NCBI GenBank assembly: GCA_028274465.1
Contig: CM051457.1
Span: 13,877,097-13,941,096, forward strand
Source of the DNA: Plantago ovata
Lineage: Eukaryota > Streptophyta > Magnoliopsida > Lamiales > Plantaginaceae
Direction: 5' to 3'
Length of the DNA stretch: 64,000 nucleotides
The notes below the pieces were generated by a model, which was given only the letters and a program-made list of their open reading frames with translations, made no database searches and was not told where the DNA came from. How positions within the stretch are numbered: position 1 is the first letter of the stretch; the number at the start of each line of letters is the position of its first letter. This document shows positions 49,540-61,203 of this stretch, one piece after another. Both the position numbers and the translations under genes were made by a program.

Positions 49540-50643
49540 ATGGCTGAAGGGAAGAGATGCATAAGGAACTGGGCAGATCTCCATGGTGATCTTCTATTTT
49601 GCATTGCAGAGAGACTCCAATCCATCAAAGACTATGTCGTTTTTCGTTCGGTTTGTGCCGCGTGGCGTTCTGCTGCTGCAAAGGACAAGTATAAAAATCG
49701 ATTCCCCTGGTTGCTCCTGCCCAAACTTGAAGACGACAGACAGATACTTGCTTTCAACAACGGTAAATTTGAACAAACTGCTATAATGTTCCCTGAAGGT
49801 AGAATAAATACTTTGTGCTTGGGAACCAAAGGGTGGATTCTTGCTGTCACCCAATCTGGAACCATGTATCTGCAGCACATTCTCAACCCGAATAGTCGGA
49901 TCCTGCTTCCTAGTAAAAATAAACTGCAAGAGCAAAAATATGGCAGGGTGTATATTCGAAAGGCTGCTTTATCTTCTTCTCCAGATACAACTAATTATAC
50001 CTTAGTGTTAATGTTCGGACACTACAATGCAGTGCTCGGTCATCAACTGGCCTTCTGGAGACCTGGTGATGAAACTTACACTAAGACGAACGTTACTGGA
50101 GTTCATGACTTGATATATGGCCGTGATGGTGCTGCTGCTTTGTGTTTTGCTATCACACTCAGGGAGGTTTTTTCCATCGATTTCACAAGTCAGGACCCTT
50201 CAGCTACTCGCAGGAGGGTCGGACTGTTGCCTAACCGTTTCGGACACTTGTTTCTGGTGGAATCAGAGGGAGAATTATTTATCATATGTAGAACTTGTGA
50301 GTCGTCGCATGAACAGCGACTAATCAAGTTCTATGTGTCGCGAGTTTCTGAGACAGGGGAGTGGCAGGAGATTAAAGATTTGGGCAACAGAGCCTTTTTC
50401 ATTGGAAGAAACGTTTCCTTCTCACTGGATAATGCTTCACCTGGATATATGCCGAATCATATATATTTCACAACAGACTCCGATGACAAACTTGTGCCGC
50501 ATACCTACTTCCCACACTGTATGGGTATATTGAACTTAGAAAATGGGGCAATCAGTTACTCTTGCTGCTCCCCGTATGAACGAGTCTGTACCTTCCCCAG
50601 GCCATCACTCTGGGTACAGCAGGCCGACTTTTCATCCTGGTGA
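49540..50643 (+). CDS. F-box protein with DUF295 domain
   Basis: A single exon of 367 residues from the ATG at 49540 (MAEGKRC). The frame is open further upstream, but that part is leader-like. The F-box is at about residues 8-42 (WADLHGDLLFCIAERLQSIK, FRSVCAAWRSAA). The DUF295 region follows, with the usual RFPWLLLP segment and closing motifs FIGRNVSFSLD, MPNHIYFTTDSDD and HCMGILNLENG. This is the same architecture as the gene at 35796-36986, but with low residue identity by eye, so an old paralog rather than a recent copy. It is presumably an SCF substrate adaptor with unknown target. Confidence 0.88.
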   Translation: MAEGKRCIRNWADLHGDLLFCIAERLQSIKDYVVFRSVCAAWRSAAAKDKYKNRFPWLLLPKLEDDRQILAFNNGKFEQTAIMFPEGRINTLCLGTKGWILAVTQSGTMYLQHILNPNSRILLPSKNKLQEQKYGRVYIRKAALSSSPDTTNYTLVLMFGHYNAVLGHQLAFWRPGDETYTKTNVTGVHDLIYGRDGAAALCFAITLREVFSIDFTSQDPSATRRRVGLLPNRFGHLFLVESEGELFIICRTCESSHEQRLIKFYVSRVSETGEWQEIKDLGNRAFFIGRNVSFSLDNASPGYMPNHIYFTTDSDDKLVPHTYFPHCMGILNLENGAISYSCCSPYERVCTFPRPSLWVQQADFSSW

Positions 50644-51105
50644 GCCCCACCGGACTGCTACTTCATCTGCTCAACTACTTACAAGATTTTCTCTCTTTTT
50701 TTTTTTTTTTTTTTTAATTTGTTATTTTACCTGCACAGAGCCACATACATTAGATCAGTTGAAACTACAAAGAAGAGTGCTTTCTTCATTGTATATTCAT
50801 TCATCTAGAGTCTACATTGTTCTTTTATATTTACAACAATGCTCAACAGTCACCAACAATGTGCATAATATAGCCACCAAGTTGAAATATAAATCAATGA
50901 ATCAACTAATGGTATTGAATCAATATCAGAGAGACAAAAGTACAATGTAGAATATCAGCAATCAAGTTCAAATATCATTTAATGAATCAACTAATGGTAT
51001 TGAATCAATATTAGAGAGCTTCTGGCTCATCCAGAGTTTCTACCTAACACAGTATCACATAATACTCCAAACACAGAATCAAAGCATGGTGATTGAAGGA
51101 TTCTC
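50644..51105. other. Convergent 3' spacer
   Basis: 3' UTRs of the DUF295 gene (+) and the IST1-like gene (-). It has a T-run at 50697-50715 and a repeat of AATGAATCAACTAATGGTAT (about 50895 and 50979). Confidence 0.5.
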
Positions 51106-53412
51106 TTAGCTTTTCCTTCTAAAAGCCTCAAGCCTAGCACAGAAGTCATCATAATCCGGCAGCTTCGGATGTACATGAGCATTGTTTTCGTTTAAAACCT
51201 CAGGCTGGAGGGAAGCGTTGCGTGTATGTCCTTTAGGAGTCTCAGTTGGACTCGTCAGTTCACTGGGGAGTGACGAAGACCGGGATGGAACATCCTTGCT
51301 TCGTGTATTTCGTGTAAGTGTCTTTCCCACTGGGTCTGGCTTGGCATTTCCATCGGGGGTGTTTTTGCGGCTGTAGTGTCGCAAAAGTTTGTCCATCATT
51401 ATCTCTTCCTCATCTCGTCGACCATGGCCACCATGGCCCCCACCATCCAAGAATTTCAAGATTTTCTTGGCCTGTGCCGCTTTTTCTTTGTTTATATCCT
51501 TCACATTTTTTTGTTCGTCAGTTTTCAAACTACCAGCACTCTCCTGATGTGTAGGAGGTCGAGAATTTCTCCTCCTAACCGATTTCGGTGTTGGTTTCGT
51601 CCTTTTATCAGCAGAATCGTCCTGGATAGTTCCAATTAGTTCTGTTGGCTCCATTTTTTCTCCATTGCTCCTTGCTTCTTTATTCACTTCAGATCTAGTA
51701 TAAGGTGGAGGAACCAACTGGACCTTTTGTGGCTTGTCATGCCCTTCTTCCTTGGGATTACTTTTGGCAGATATCGGTTTGCTCTGATTTTCAATTCTCG
51801 TAATCTTGTCCACTTGGATGTCCTTTACGGGAAGGACTTGATGCGGTTCTTTAGGCAGTCTCCTTTCTGTACCGGTTGCTTCCTTTTTTTCGTGATGTGA
51901 AAGTCTTTTTTCTGGAACATTCGATCCTCGCATGTTCATACACTGACCTCCAGTACCCTTTTTATCTTTCTCTTGAACTGAGCCACCATCTACTCTTTTA
52001 GGCAAATTGTACTGACGATCATTCATTTCCTTACATAAAGCTTCAGTCCGCAGTTTATTTTCTAGAAGTTTTGAATTCCATTGCAGGCCAGATTCTTGAG
52101 CAATATCCAGCAACAAGCGGACCTTCTTATCAGATGACGGATGGCCCGAGGTCATCTTCTCAACGAACTAAATGCAGGAAAACATCACACGTCAGCAAGG
52201 AAATGAAGACGGAGAGATAACTAAACCACAAACAGCACATAACAAATGAGAAGCTGAGATAATTACCTGTTTGTTTTCACAACCATCCAGGTAATTTCCG
52301 TATTTCTCAGAAAATATAGTTCTCAGCTCGCGCAGCTCTGGCAGATCAGCAAGTCTTGCTGCTGCAAACATCAAAGATGACACAGCTTCTCTACATTCTT
52401 CAGGACATTCCCTGCTCATATATAGAACCAAAAAGAGTCAAATAAGAAACGGTAACCACGAAATTATCCATCTGCAGAAAGTAAAAGCTCAGTACACTCA
52501 CGTACCCCTGTTTGTTCATGACCGCGAGATGGTTCAACACATTTCCCGCGCAGTGATTAATGAATTCATAACATTCAGTTCTGTACAGCTCCACAAGAAG
52601 ACCTTCAGCCTGTTTCGCAAAAATACATCAATCCATCAATAAACGATACTGTATGTTCCAGAATCAAGTTATCAAAAAATGCCTAAAACTGGCAATTTGC
52701 TGCATACAGAATTACATATCATCCTCGTGTGTAAAAATATAATCAAACTAGTTCCTCAACACTGGGGTCAACTTTTTCCATGACCAAAACTATCCATTAA
52801 CTAGCAAAACACCATAACTTGTAGAACTATGAATCAATCTTAAATATCATACTGTTTATCAACTTCCCGACTTAAATCGAATATTCATTTTAGTCCAAAA
52901 ATTGAATCTATTGCAGAAATAGCAGGATAGACACCTGTATGAGACGGACTCCGGGTAACATATATTTTAAGTAGCCTAAGTGTTATAGGGGTCCTGTTAC
53001 ATACACGGCCGGCTATAAGTTTTGGCTTAGATCAGCTAATTCATCAATACAAAACATATGGGACTAAAAAATGAAAATAGCCCTAATTAGAGCAAATTGA
53101 ATTCTGAGATGAATTGAAAATGAGCAAAATGAAAAATCATACTCTGCCATAAGCATTAGAGTCCAATCCATTCCTGAGAAGATCAACGATGTCTTCCCTT
53201 AGATACTTCTGCATTGCATCTCTCTTCTTCTTGATCATATCCACTCGAGTCTTCACCATCTTCAAATCTGACTTACTAATTGCACAACAAAAATAAAAAA
53301 AGCACCAATTAATCAATCGCACAAACAAATAGATTTGACAAAACAGGAGAAAATCCAGAAATGGAACGAACCATTTGCAGTAAAACTTGCTCTTTGTTAA
53401 CCCGTCGAACAT
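51106..53412 (-). CDS. IST1-like protein (ESCRT / Vps4 regulator)
   Basis: Exons in coding order: 53412-53372, 53275-53143, 52609-52506, 52411-52267, 52167-51106. Phases agree and give 494 residues. The N-terminal 175 residues are an IST1 helical domain: MFDGLTKSKFYCKCKSDLKM, VKTRVDMIKKKRDAMQKYLR, EDIVDLL, ECYEFINHCAG, EECREAVSSLMFAAARLADL and FSEKYG. IST1 proteins bind ESCRT-III subunits and tune Vps4/SKD1 in multivesicular body sorting. The 320-residue tail is charged and disordered, without an obvious MIT-interacting motif at its end, where YDDFCARLEAFRRKS stands; many plant ISTL proteins keep such a short conserved C-terminal stretch. The start is the ATG opening the conserved MFDG. Confidence 0.92.
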
Positions 53413-53666
53413 ATTTCCTGATCGACTTGTAATGGGCAAAAAAAACCAAATCAGATAGGAGCTAAATAGAAAAAAGGAAAGGAGCTGAATTATTAAAGTT
53501 GGAGAATTTGAGAGGGCTTTTTAGTTTTTAAAGCAATGAATGAAAAGGTAACTACTCAAATAGGCATTGAAATTGATACTTAAATGGGAAAAATGAATGG
53601 AACTGGGAGAGATGTATGTATGATAATTACAGAGAAGAAATTATGCACCCAAACGATAATTGTTTG

Positions 53667-53674
53667 TTTAAATA
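53667..53674 (-). promoter_or_regulatory. Candidate TATA box for the IST1-like gene
   Basis: TATTTAAA on the minus strand, about 255 bp upstream of the start codon and next to a CT-rich leader-like segment. Inferred by position only. Confidence 0.35.
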
Positions 53675-54587
53675 GAGAGAGAGTCACTTTTGAGGTGGTA
53701 GAGTGAGAATTAAGTTGCCACGTTGGATTCCCACAGCTGTTTCTGTAACTGATGGTTAGGTGCATTGACCAAAATACTAGAATATGCTTCGCTGTGTTAG
53801 CCTGATGGAGAAGAGTTCTTGAAGGGTATTTTGGGAATTTAAGTTTGGTGTGGGGTAGGGTTTTAATGGGGAATGTATGTATGAGTGGAAAACGCGGGTG
53901 TAGAGTCTGTTATTTGGCCGTCTCTTCCAGTACTTGTTCCATGTTTTTAGGCTTCGTTGGAGTATGGAACAAGGGGTAAAGTAAACAACATCTTTAAAAG
54001 ACAATTTAAACAAGTTGTAAATATACTAAATGTAGGTTTTAATGTTACGTACGAACGGTATAAGAATTCAACCAACTTCTGTACTTGCTGAGAGTTGGTA
54101 ATTGTTGTGCCATGCCATGAATGTTAAAAATGGGTAATTGTAATAACTACATTAATTAACTGTTTTTAGAAATTGATAATCATCTCTTAACCTAAAATTC
54201 TAATGTTAACCGAGGCTAAGTGGTCGAGGGGTAGCTTTCCATGTTGAGGGCCATATTATTCACTAACGGTGGAACTATGGTAAATGGAGCCTAATCGAGA
54301 GTATTAAAAAAATAATTAGACAAATTTAATTTGAATTTAATACAATGATTTTTCACACCAAACTAACAAAGCCTAACAAAGCGGAACTCATTTTTGGAAT
54401 CCATTTATGAGAATTTGAAGGATAAGTGTGATGCGTAATGCACTAGTTTTAAAATTCATAATCTGTTGAAAAAATTTCTAGGAATTTTCTTAAGTTATGT
54501 ACGAGGTGAATAATTGTTATTGATAGTTATGTAAATTCCAAGGTACTGAACTCGACCCACTATGTGTCAAAGTTTTTTTCTTTTTCC
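53675..54587. other. Intergenic
   Basis: No gene or delimitable element recognised. Confidence 0.4.
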
Positions 54588-54665
54588 TTATGTATTAAAT
54601 TAATATAATAAGCATGTTGATTCAATTTATGTATTAAATTAATATAATAAGCATGTTGATTCAAT
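54588..54665 (+). repeat. 39-bp tandem duplication at the Helitron 5' end
   Basis: Two perfect copies of a unit containing TTATGTATTAAATTAATATA followed by ATAAGCATGTTGATTCAAT. Confidence 0.8.
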
Positions 54666-55959
54666 CAATTGATTGACCTACCAATCAATTTTAAACCGTT
54701 GATCTTACTTATTCAGTTTCAATCTGGTTCGTACATGTGTCATTAAGTATTTTTTCCTTTTGAAATTCCTATTTTGATATTTGATATAAAAAAAATTATT
54801 GAGATATTTAGTTTTATTCCAACTCTTATGTAATGGATAAAAATGAGATATTTTCTCACAAGTACAATAGAGACCTACATAATATATAATTCCTAATAAA
54901 TTACTACTATATATATTCCCACACCACCGTAATATATTTTCTTACGATATTCTCAGCGATTTGAAGAACGGCTCTTGTCAATTCCAGGTATTATTATTCC
55001 CTCTATCTCGATTTTTTCCAGAATTAATATAATGTGTTTTGTTGACGAACTTTAGGCACCATGTAATATTGATGTCCCCAGATACGGTTAGTAAATTCAT
55101 ATAATTTGACCAGCTTTTGTTCTGTTGTACCCATTGATTTGTACCCATGTTCTGTATGCACCCATCTTAATCATATAATTTGATCAATCTTAATCATGTT
55201 GTATGTACCCATGGATTTGTACGTTTCTTAATGTTTTGTTGTACATTAAGTTCACCTGTACTGTAATATGCTAATCACTGATTCCAAAAAATCAGCTTCA
55301 ATTCCCCAATTTGGATCTATTCTTAATTTAATCAGTATCAATACATGTGAATGTAGTCCACCGGCCACCATCATCTCGTCTTGATATAAAGAACCCGCGT
55401 TCAAGTACTTGATATTATTTATTTTTTAACAGATAAAGCTACTTGATCTGAGTTTTCTTCTGCTAGACTCATCAACACTGCAACAAGAAGGTTTGATTTT
55501 TCTTTGTGATACATGTTTTTGTTACTGGTTTTCATGGTAATTTGTAGTAACCTCATATGCATTGATGTCTCTGGATATATTGTTAATGAATGACTTTTAG
55601 CTGCCTACTAATTATAAAAATCTGCTCTTAAGCTTTGTAATTTTAGTTATACCGTATGTTAGTCAATCACTTATTCTAGGCAGCTTTGCTTAATTTGAGC
55701 TGCTTCTTTAGTTAATTGATTGATTTATTAATTACCCATAGCGCGCTTCTAACTATTGTATGTATGTATTTGAATTAATAATGCTTGATTCTTTTAGCTT
55801 AGTCTTACTTAATTTTAGCTTATAAGCTTATGCAGCTTTATATGTTTGTTGTAATTAATTTGTTGTTGAATAAATACAATTCACACATAGATCTAATTAT
55901 GTTTAGCTAATAAATTTTCTATTTTACTCTAATATTAACTTCATATTTATTGTAGGAAA

Positions 55960-56520
55960 ATGGAAGAACAATTCCAAAAAATCAACGAAATGAGCCCGCA
56001 CAGTATCAAGTGGAATGGGTAATAATATGAATATTGCGTCATATTTATATAAACTTTTATCTTTTTTCAGCCTATTGTAACTTCAATAATTTTTTTTTAT
56101 ATTTGTCAGGGGAATTACGTTGATGCAGCTCTATTTAACTCAGATATAGAACTGTACCGAGACATAATTGTGCAAGATAGAACTCTTATCATATCAAATG
56201 CAGCTGTCAAAGAAGCAGAAAAATTATATAGGTCTGCTTTTGCAAAAGATGTGGAGTATAAGTGGATAATTAATGCCAGTAGTACGGTGATCTATGTTCA
56301 GCGACATGCCATAGTTAATAATCCTTATGAAGGATTGTGTTCAAACTATGATAATTTCGAAATAGGTTCTATCATAAGTAAGTATTGTTCTTAAACACTA
56401 TCATTACTGTATATATAAAACATTTACACTTGATAATTTCTTAATGCAGATACAATATTGGTTGTTTATAAAGAATCACCTTTTGGTCGATCTGGCAGGA
56501 AACAAAGTAAACAATATTGA
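55960..56520 (+). pseudogene. RPA70-like OB-fold fragment inside Helitron
   Basis: Three exon-like blocks: 55960-56018 (HSIKWNG), 56110-56377 (GNYVDAALFNSDIELYRDII, then IISNAAVKEAEKLYR and YKWIINASSTV) and 56450-56520 ([18 protein letters not shown], then stop). The middle block follows the pattern of replication protein A large-subunit OB folds (ATIF...DI..., YxISNAxVK, WTIN...T), which plant Helitrons often carry. The donor at 56018 leaves phase 2 but the acceptor at 56110 needs phase 0, and only about 115 residues of a protein of roughly 400-600 remain. It is therefore a fragment. The role in Helitrons is presumed single-strand DNA binding. Confidence 0.5.
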
Positions 56521-57458
56521 TGTGGTTTATACTCCTTGGCAAAATCTTAAGAAGACCCCGTCCATGGATGTTGGGCAAGTTGGTTTTTACAACTCCAAAA
56601 TGGTTCAATTCGGGAAAAGCAGCATTTCTAGAATGAAGGAGGGAAATCAAATCACAGAAAAATTCCATAAAATTTATAAGCTCATAATAATTTTGTCAAG
56701 AGTGTTAGGAACGTCAGAAGTTGATTTGCAAGTCTACGTTTAACATAAAGTTGTATGACGTATTATACTTAATTTTAAAAGTAACCATGATATGTTCTTA
56801 TAAAAAAAGACATACTTTCTCCGTCCAATAATAAATGTAACACTTGATTTTGTTGACTTTTTTTATGGTCATTTTGACCTTAAATTATTCTTAAATCATA
56901 TGATAAAAATAGCTAAAAACATCATATTATGAAACTAGAATGTTTATATGAAACACTTGACAATATATTCAACTGATGAAGAATACCAATTAACATGCGA
57001 AAAAGATGCATTGCAGATTTTGAAGTTGGATGTTTCCAAAGTTTAGAGATGTATATGATGGTTCTTAACTCACCGGAAGAATACTTTTCGTATGTCTAAT
57101 ATAGTTCACTTTAAAACTATTAATTGCATAACTTCAAAAACTATATACATTTATAGCACACCATTTATATTGGTTAGACTGAGGTGTCATGACACTAGAT
57201 GTCATAGGTTCAATTCTCGCCAAGTGCAGGATTATTTATAGTTTATTACTAGCTTTGTAATGCTACTTGTGAAATTGTAAATTCAATTATTAAAAAAATA
57301 TTAAGTTTAATTACTCAATTAGTTATTTTTTTATTACGTTTGAAGTCATTATGTGAAGATTATATATTCACTCCATTTATTTCAATATATTATTTAATAA
57401 AATAATAATATTTTACAAAATTACGCTTCACATACGTAGCGTGTGACGCGGTTCCTAG

Positions 57459-59647
57459 TTTGTAATATTACCTATATTATATAGATTGGCAATAGTAAAT
57501 AGAAAATGTCAATTTAAAACATGGCTTTTTCTTTTTGCGTGCTTAAAATTTGGCAAATAGCAAGACGCAAATTACAATAAGATCAGTAAGAAACAACATC
57601 CATGAATGAATATAGTACGTGGCCCGGGAATCAGAATCACAATGAACACTGGAATTATTCTTATTCTTCTCATAAATAATTTCTGTCACGATCAAATTGA
57701 TGCTGGACGTTGACACATTTACAAGGCCATTTAAAGCTAGCAATTGGCATTTGGGAGGCCTCTTATGATAAAAATGTGATGTCTTGAATTGCTTAAATAA
57801 AACTTTAAGCACATTTCTTCTTTTTATTTATTCACATTTCTTCACATCGGTTCATTCATTTATACTATTTACATTTCTTCTTTTTATTTTCTCATTTTTC
57901 ATTTCTATTTTGTTACACATTGTGAAAAAAAAAAAAAGTTACAAAATTTTAAAGTGTTAACGTAGAAAATGGAGGACACGGAGTAATTTAACATGGAATT
58001 GAAGGGCGGCATATAAGTGGATTAGGCAACAAATGGCAAAATCCCAATGGCGAAGTAACCGAGTGCCGGCCCACTCCATGGGTTCCTTGCTCTGGTTGGC
58101 TCGGTCACTTGCTTCACAAGATACAGCTGGACGTACCTGGCAGCTGTCAACATTTTCATAATTAACTGACTCAGCTGGATTATAGAAACTGTTAATCTGT
58201 TAGTGTTATTAATTAATATTCTGATCACGTCATAATTTCAACAAATTTCAACTAACCATATCCAAGATGCCCCAAGCACTCACTAACTAATCAGCTACTT
58301 ATACGACGTCCCAAGCACTCACTAACTAATCATCCCATTTTTAAAAATATACGACACTCTAATTAATGAAATACTTAGATTAGTTCGTGCCATTATCAAT
58401 TAAATGAATGCTAGACTCTGGATATTTTATTTCTTAAACATACAATTTAGTATATTACAAGTATAACGAATAACAACCACATGTCTAATAAATTTGTATT
58501 TATTCATTTTCGAGAATTTAACTCATGAACTCCAAACTCCAATGATATAGTTGGAGAATAACATATACTTTATTCCTAATGGTCAACGTAACATATAGAT
58601 GAAAACTTCATTTTGGAGAAAATGTTATAGAAACTTGTCTAAAGTATTAAGCTATTAAATTAATAATAAGAAAAGTGTGTTCTTTTTTTAATTATTTCAT
58701 TTGGATTTAACTTTCAACCGATCGACCTGTGTTTATTCCATCATGTTAAATTGAAGCCCATACGTTTCAATTTTTTATTACAGTATTTGATTTTCTATCT
58801 CTCCTTTTCTCTCCCCCCTTCTTTTTCCCCTTTTCTTTCACTTGTAATTAATCTTTTTGGGTATGGATTGCTATATAAATGTCATTTTTGTACATCAATA
58901 TCCAATATATCATTTCTAAGACTGAAAGAAGATACAAGTATTTATTCTATAAAAAAAAAACAGATACAAGTATTAAAGTATATGATTGGTTGGGCGTTTG
59001 GAAGATACGGAGTATATAACTGGATTATAAGATTTTCTAAAGAAGAGAAAATAAGTTTAAAAAAAATTAATTGTAGTAATGGGATAGAATCAAATCAAAA
59101 GCGTTACAGCGGCGTATGGATCATGTGAAGTTGAGAGTTGTGGTGAAGGCTCGCTTAACCACCAATCACGTGCCTCTAATGGATTAGTTGTGCTGGGGGG
59201 ACCTACAAAACGAAATGTATCAAGCTGGTGCCTAGTGGTGGTTAAATCTAGTGAACTTAATCCATGAGCTTCATTATCTCACAGGAACAACAACAAGATC
59301 ATTCTTGTCCTCACTCCTCATCTCCATGCATATTTCAACATATGTGTGTAGATAAGGGTGGGCATTGCCTCAGTACCCTGCGCGGCCGCCTCACTTGCTT
59401 TTGATATATTCCGTTTGGTGAGTTCATCATTAGTGGTGGATTGATAATTCGCATCCGTATATAAGATAGACAATTCACATCTACTATAATCTATACTATT
59501 TGATAATCTTGAATGCTTTTACAGAGTAGTATGGAAGGTACTCTAAACATAATGTAGCACATGAATTCTTATTTAGACGAGTTTGATATTTTCCAAGGGA
59601 GTCTCATGGTAATCATAGACCATCAAAGTTACATATTTAATGTAGTA
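57459..59647. other. Intergenic
   Basis: AT-rich. A direct repeat of CCCAAGCACTCACTAACTAA (about 58270 and 58310) is present. A 125-codon ORF at 58751-59128 is low-complexity and not called. Confidence 0.4.
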
Positions 59648-60138
59648 CTTCCTCCATTTCATTAATAACTTCCTCTTCGGTCAACAAGTTCCATGTCTGA
59701 CCGCACATTACTCCAAAATTATATGATGCAATTCTTTTTTAAACTTATATAATTAAAGTCCATAAGTTAATACTTCCTCCATTTCTTTAGTTACTTCCTA
59801 AGTGGTAAAAATTATCAATTTTAAGGAATAATATTAAAGAATTGATTTGTATGAATATTTAATTGTGAAAAAGTGATAAAGTATGATAGAGGGTGAAAAA
59901 TTGGTTATAAAGAAGGAGATAGAAATAATAAAAAATTGGTAAGTGGGTTGAAAAACTTTTCATATTTGGGTGAGGAAGTTTGTAAGAGAACGCTCAAAAT
60001 AGAAGCGTAGGAAGTTATTAATGAAATGGAGGAAGTAGTATTTTAAATTTTTTAAAAACAATATAATTTAGGTGTAATATACGAGTCAAACATGACTGTT
60101 GTTGACCAAAGAGGAAGTTTGTAATGAAATGGAGGAAG
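59648..60138. mobile_element. Stowaway-like MITE (outer of a nested pair)
   Basis: TA borders are at 59646-59647 and 60139-60140. Inverted arms of about 40 bp start CTTCCTCCATTTCATTA and run through ACTTCCTCTTCGGTCAACAA on both ends. The body is split by a second, related element at 59773-60035. Confidence 0.75.
59773..60035. mobile_element. Stowaway-like MITE inserted in the outer MITE
   Basis: TA borders are at 59771-59772 and 60036-60037. The ends are CTTCCTCCATTTCTTTAGTT and the inverted CTTCCTCCATTTCATTAATA, 263 bp apart. The terminal 13 bases equal those of the host element, so both belong to one broad family, but the interior differs. Confidence 0.75.
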
Positions 60139-60344
60139 TACTATTTTTCTTCCATGCAAACTCCAGAAATTTCCTCTTACATCGAACCGAACCAAAGTAA
60201 ACATATATTCATTAATACTTACCGAAAAGTACGATATTAAATTTTAAAATAAAATTTCTTACAAAAAACATTGCCCTCAACTCCGTCGGTAGCAAGTGTA
60301 AAGTTTCATCTCTGACTGTTTTAGTGGACCGACATCTTCCTAAG

Positions 60345-60644
60345 CAGGGGTGGAGGAAGTATACTTTTAGTTTTCTTACAAATAACACCACTTAAATTTA
60401 AACTTTAGCACATTAATCCAACATATTTTCTTGGAAGTATGAAAGTTTGGTTGAATTTTTTTATATTTCCACCATAAAATATAGAATTAATGTCATTTTT
60501 AAGTCTATTTTGCTAATTTGGAATAAATTTTACTTGTATTTTGCATTTTTTAATATAAGCAAATATTGTCAATGGAATCATAAAAAACATTACATTATGT
60601 TAATAACTGGCCACATCTTAACTTTCATCCTGACTCCGCCCCTG
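60345..60644. mobile_element. hAT-like MITE
   Basis: The 300-bp element starts CAGGGGTGGAGGAAG and ends with the inverse of CAGGGGCGGAGTCAGG, the classic CAGGGG hAT ends. The flanking octamers TTCCTAAG (60337-60344) and TTCTTAGG (60645-60652) agree at six of eight positions, as expected for an older insertion. Confidence 0.7.
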
Positions 60645-60652
60645 TTCTTAGG

Positions 60653-61203
60653 CCTGTGATTATACCATGTTGGGTAGTTACAAAGTCTCCTGGACTTTGT
60701 CTTTTCGTGAGCCTAGGCCTTGTTTATGTTAATTCGCTCGAACTTATCATGCATTTAGTAAACAGTTTTAGACGCATGATATGTCCATGTAATTTCAAGA
60801 ACATAAGATATACCTTTGTACATTTAAACAAATACTAAGTATAAGATAAGGTACATCAACGCATATTATACCAGATGAAAATCTCAAAAGTATTTTTTTT
60901 TTTCTTTCTTTTCTAAATTTAACATTTTTTCAAATATAAGGCCACTGTCATAGCAGTATAACACATATAAACTGGTTAGATTTGCCGTTTAAAAAAAATA
61001 ATAACAAACATAAACTGGCTGTGTCCGTTCTAGATTCAAATATGAAGTGAGCCACCTACACTGCCATGATGTCCCAACTCCCAGTTAAGTAAACTATTCT
61101 AAAATCTAAAGGGATCGAGCCAAGGCCAGTGAGAGGTGAAGCTATCTATTACATGGGACAAGTCAAGCTACTCCAGCGAGCCCCAAAATAGATGCAATAA
61201 AAT
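60653..61203. other. 3' flank of the purine permease gene
   Basis: Likely holds the 3' UTR near 61000-61203. No other gene seen. Confidence 0.4.

Larger units (their letters stand above)
54588..57458 (+). mobile_element. Helitron carrying RPA-like exons
   Basis: The plus-strand 3' end has the hairpin ACGCTTCACATACGTAGCGT region and CTAG at 57455-57458 followed by T. Its last 700 bp match the reverse complement of copy B (2969-3640). The sequence CAATTGATTGACCTACC near 54662, also at the far end of copies B and C, marks the 5' end, so the 5' limit is inferred. A 39-bp tandem repeat (54588-54665) sits at that end. About 2.9 kb in all; no RepHel helicase was found, so it is not autonomous. Confidence 0.6.

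Noticed and set aside
57175-57235. Possible tRNA gene (GGTTCAATTC-like box B)
   Set aside because: No acceptor stem or anticodon arm could be folded and box A is poor. It lies inside the Helitron.
58751-59128. 125-codon ORF
   Set aside because: Low-complexity, AT-rich, no recognisable domain and no splice or leader context.
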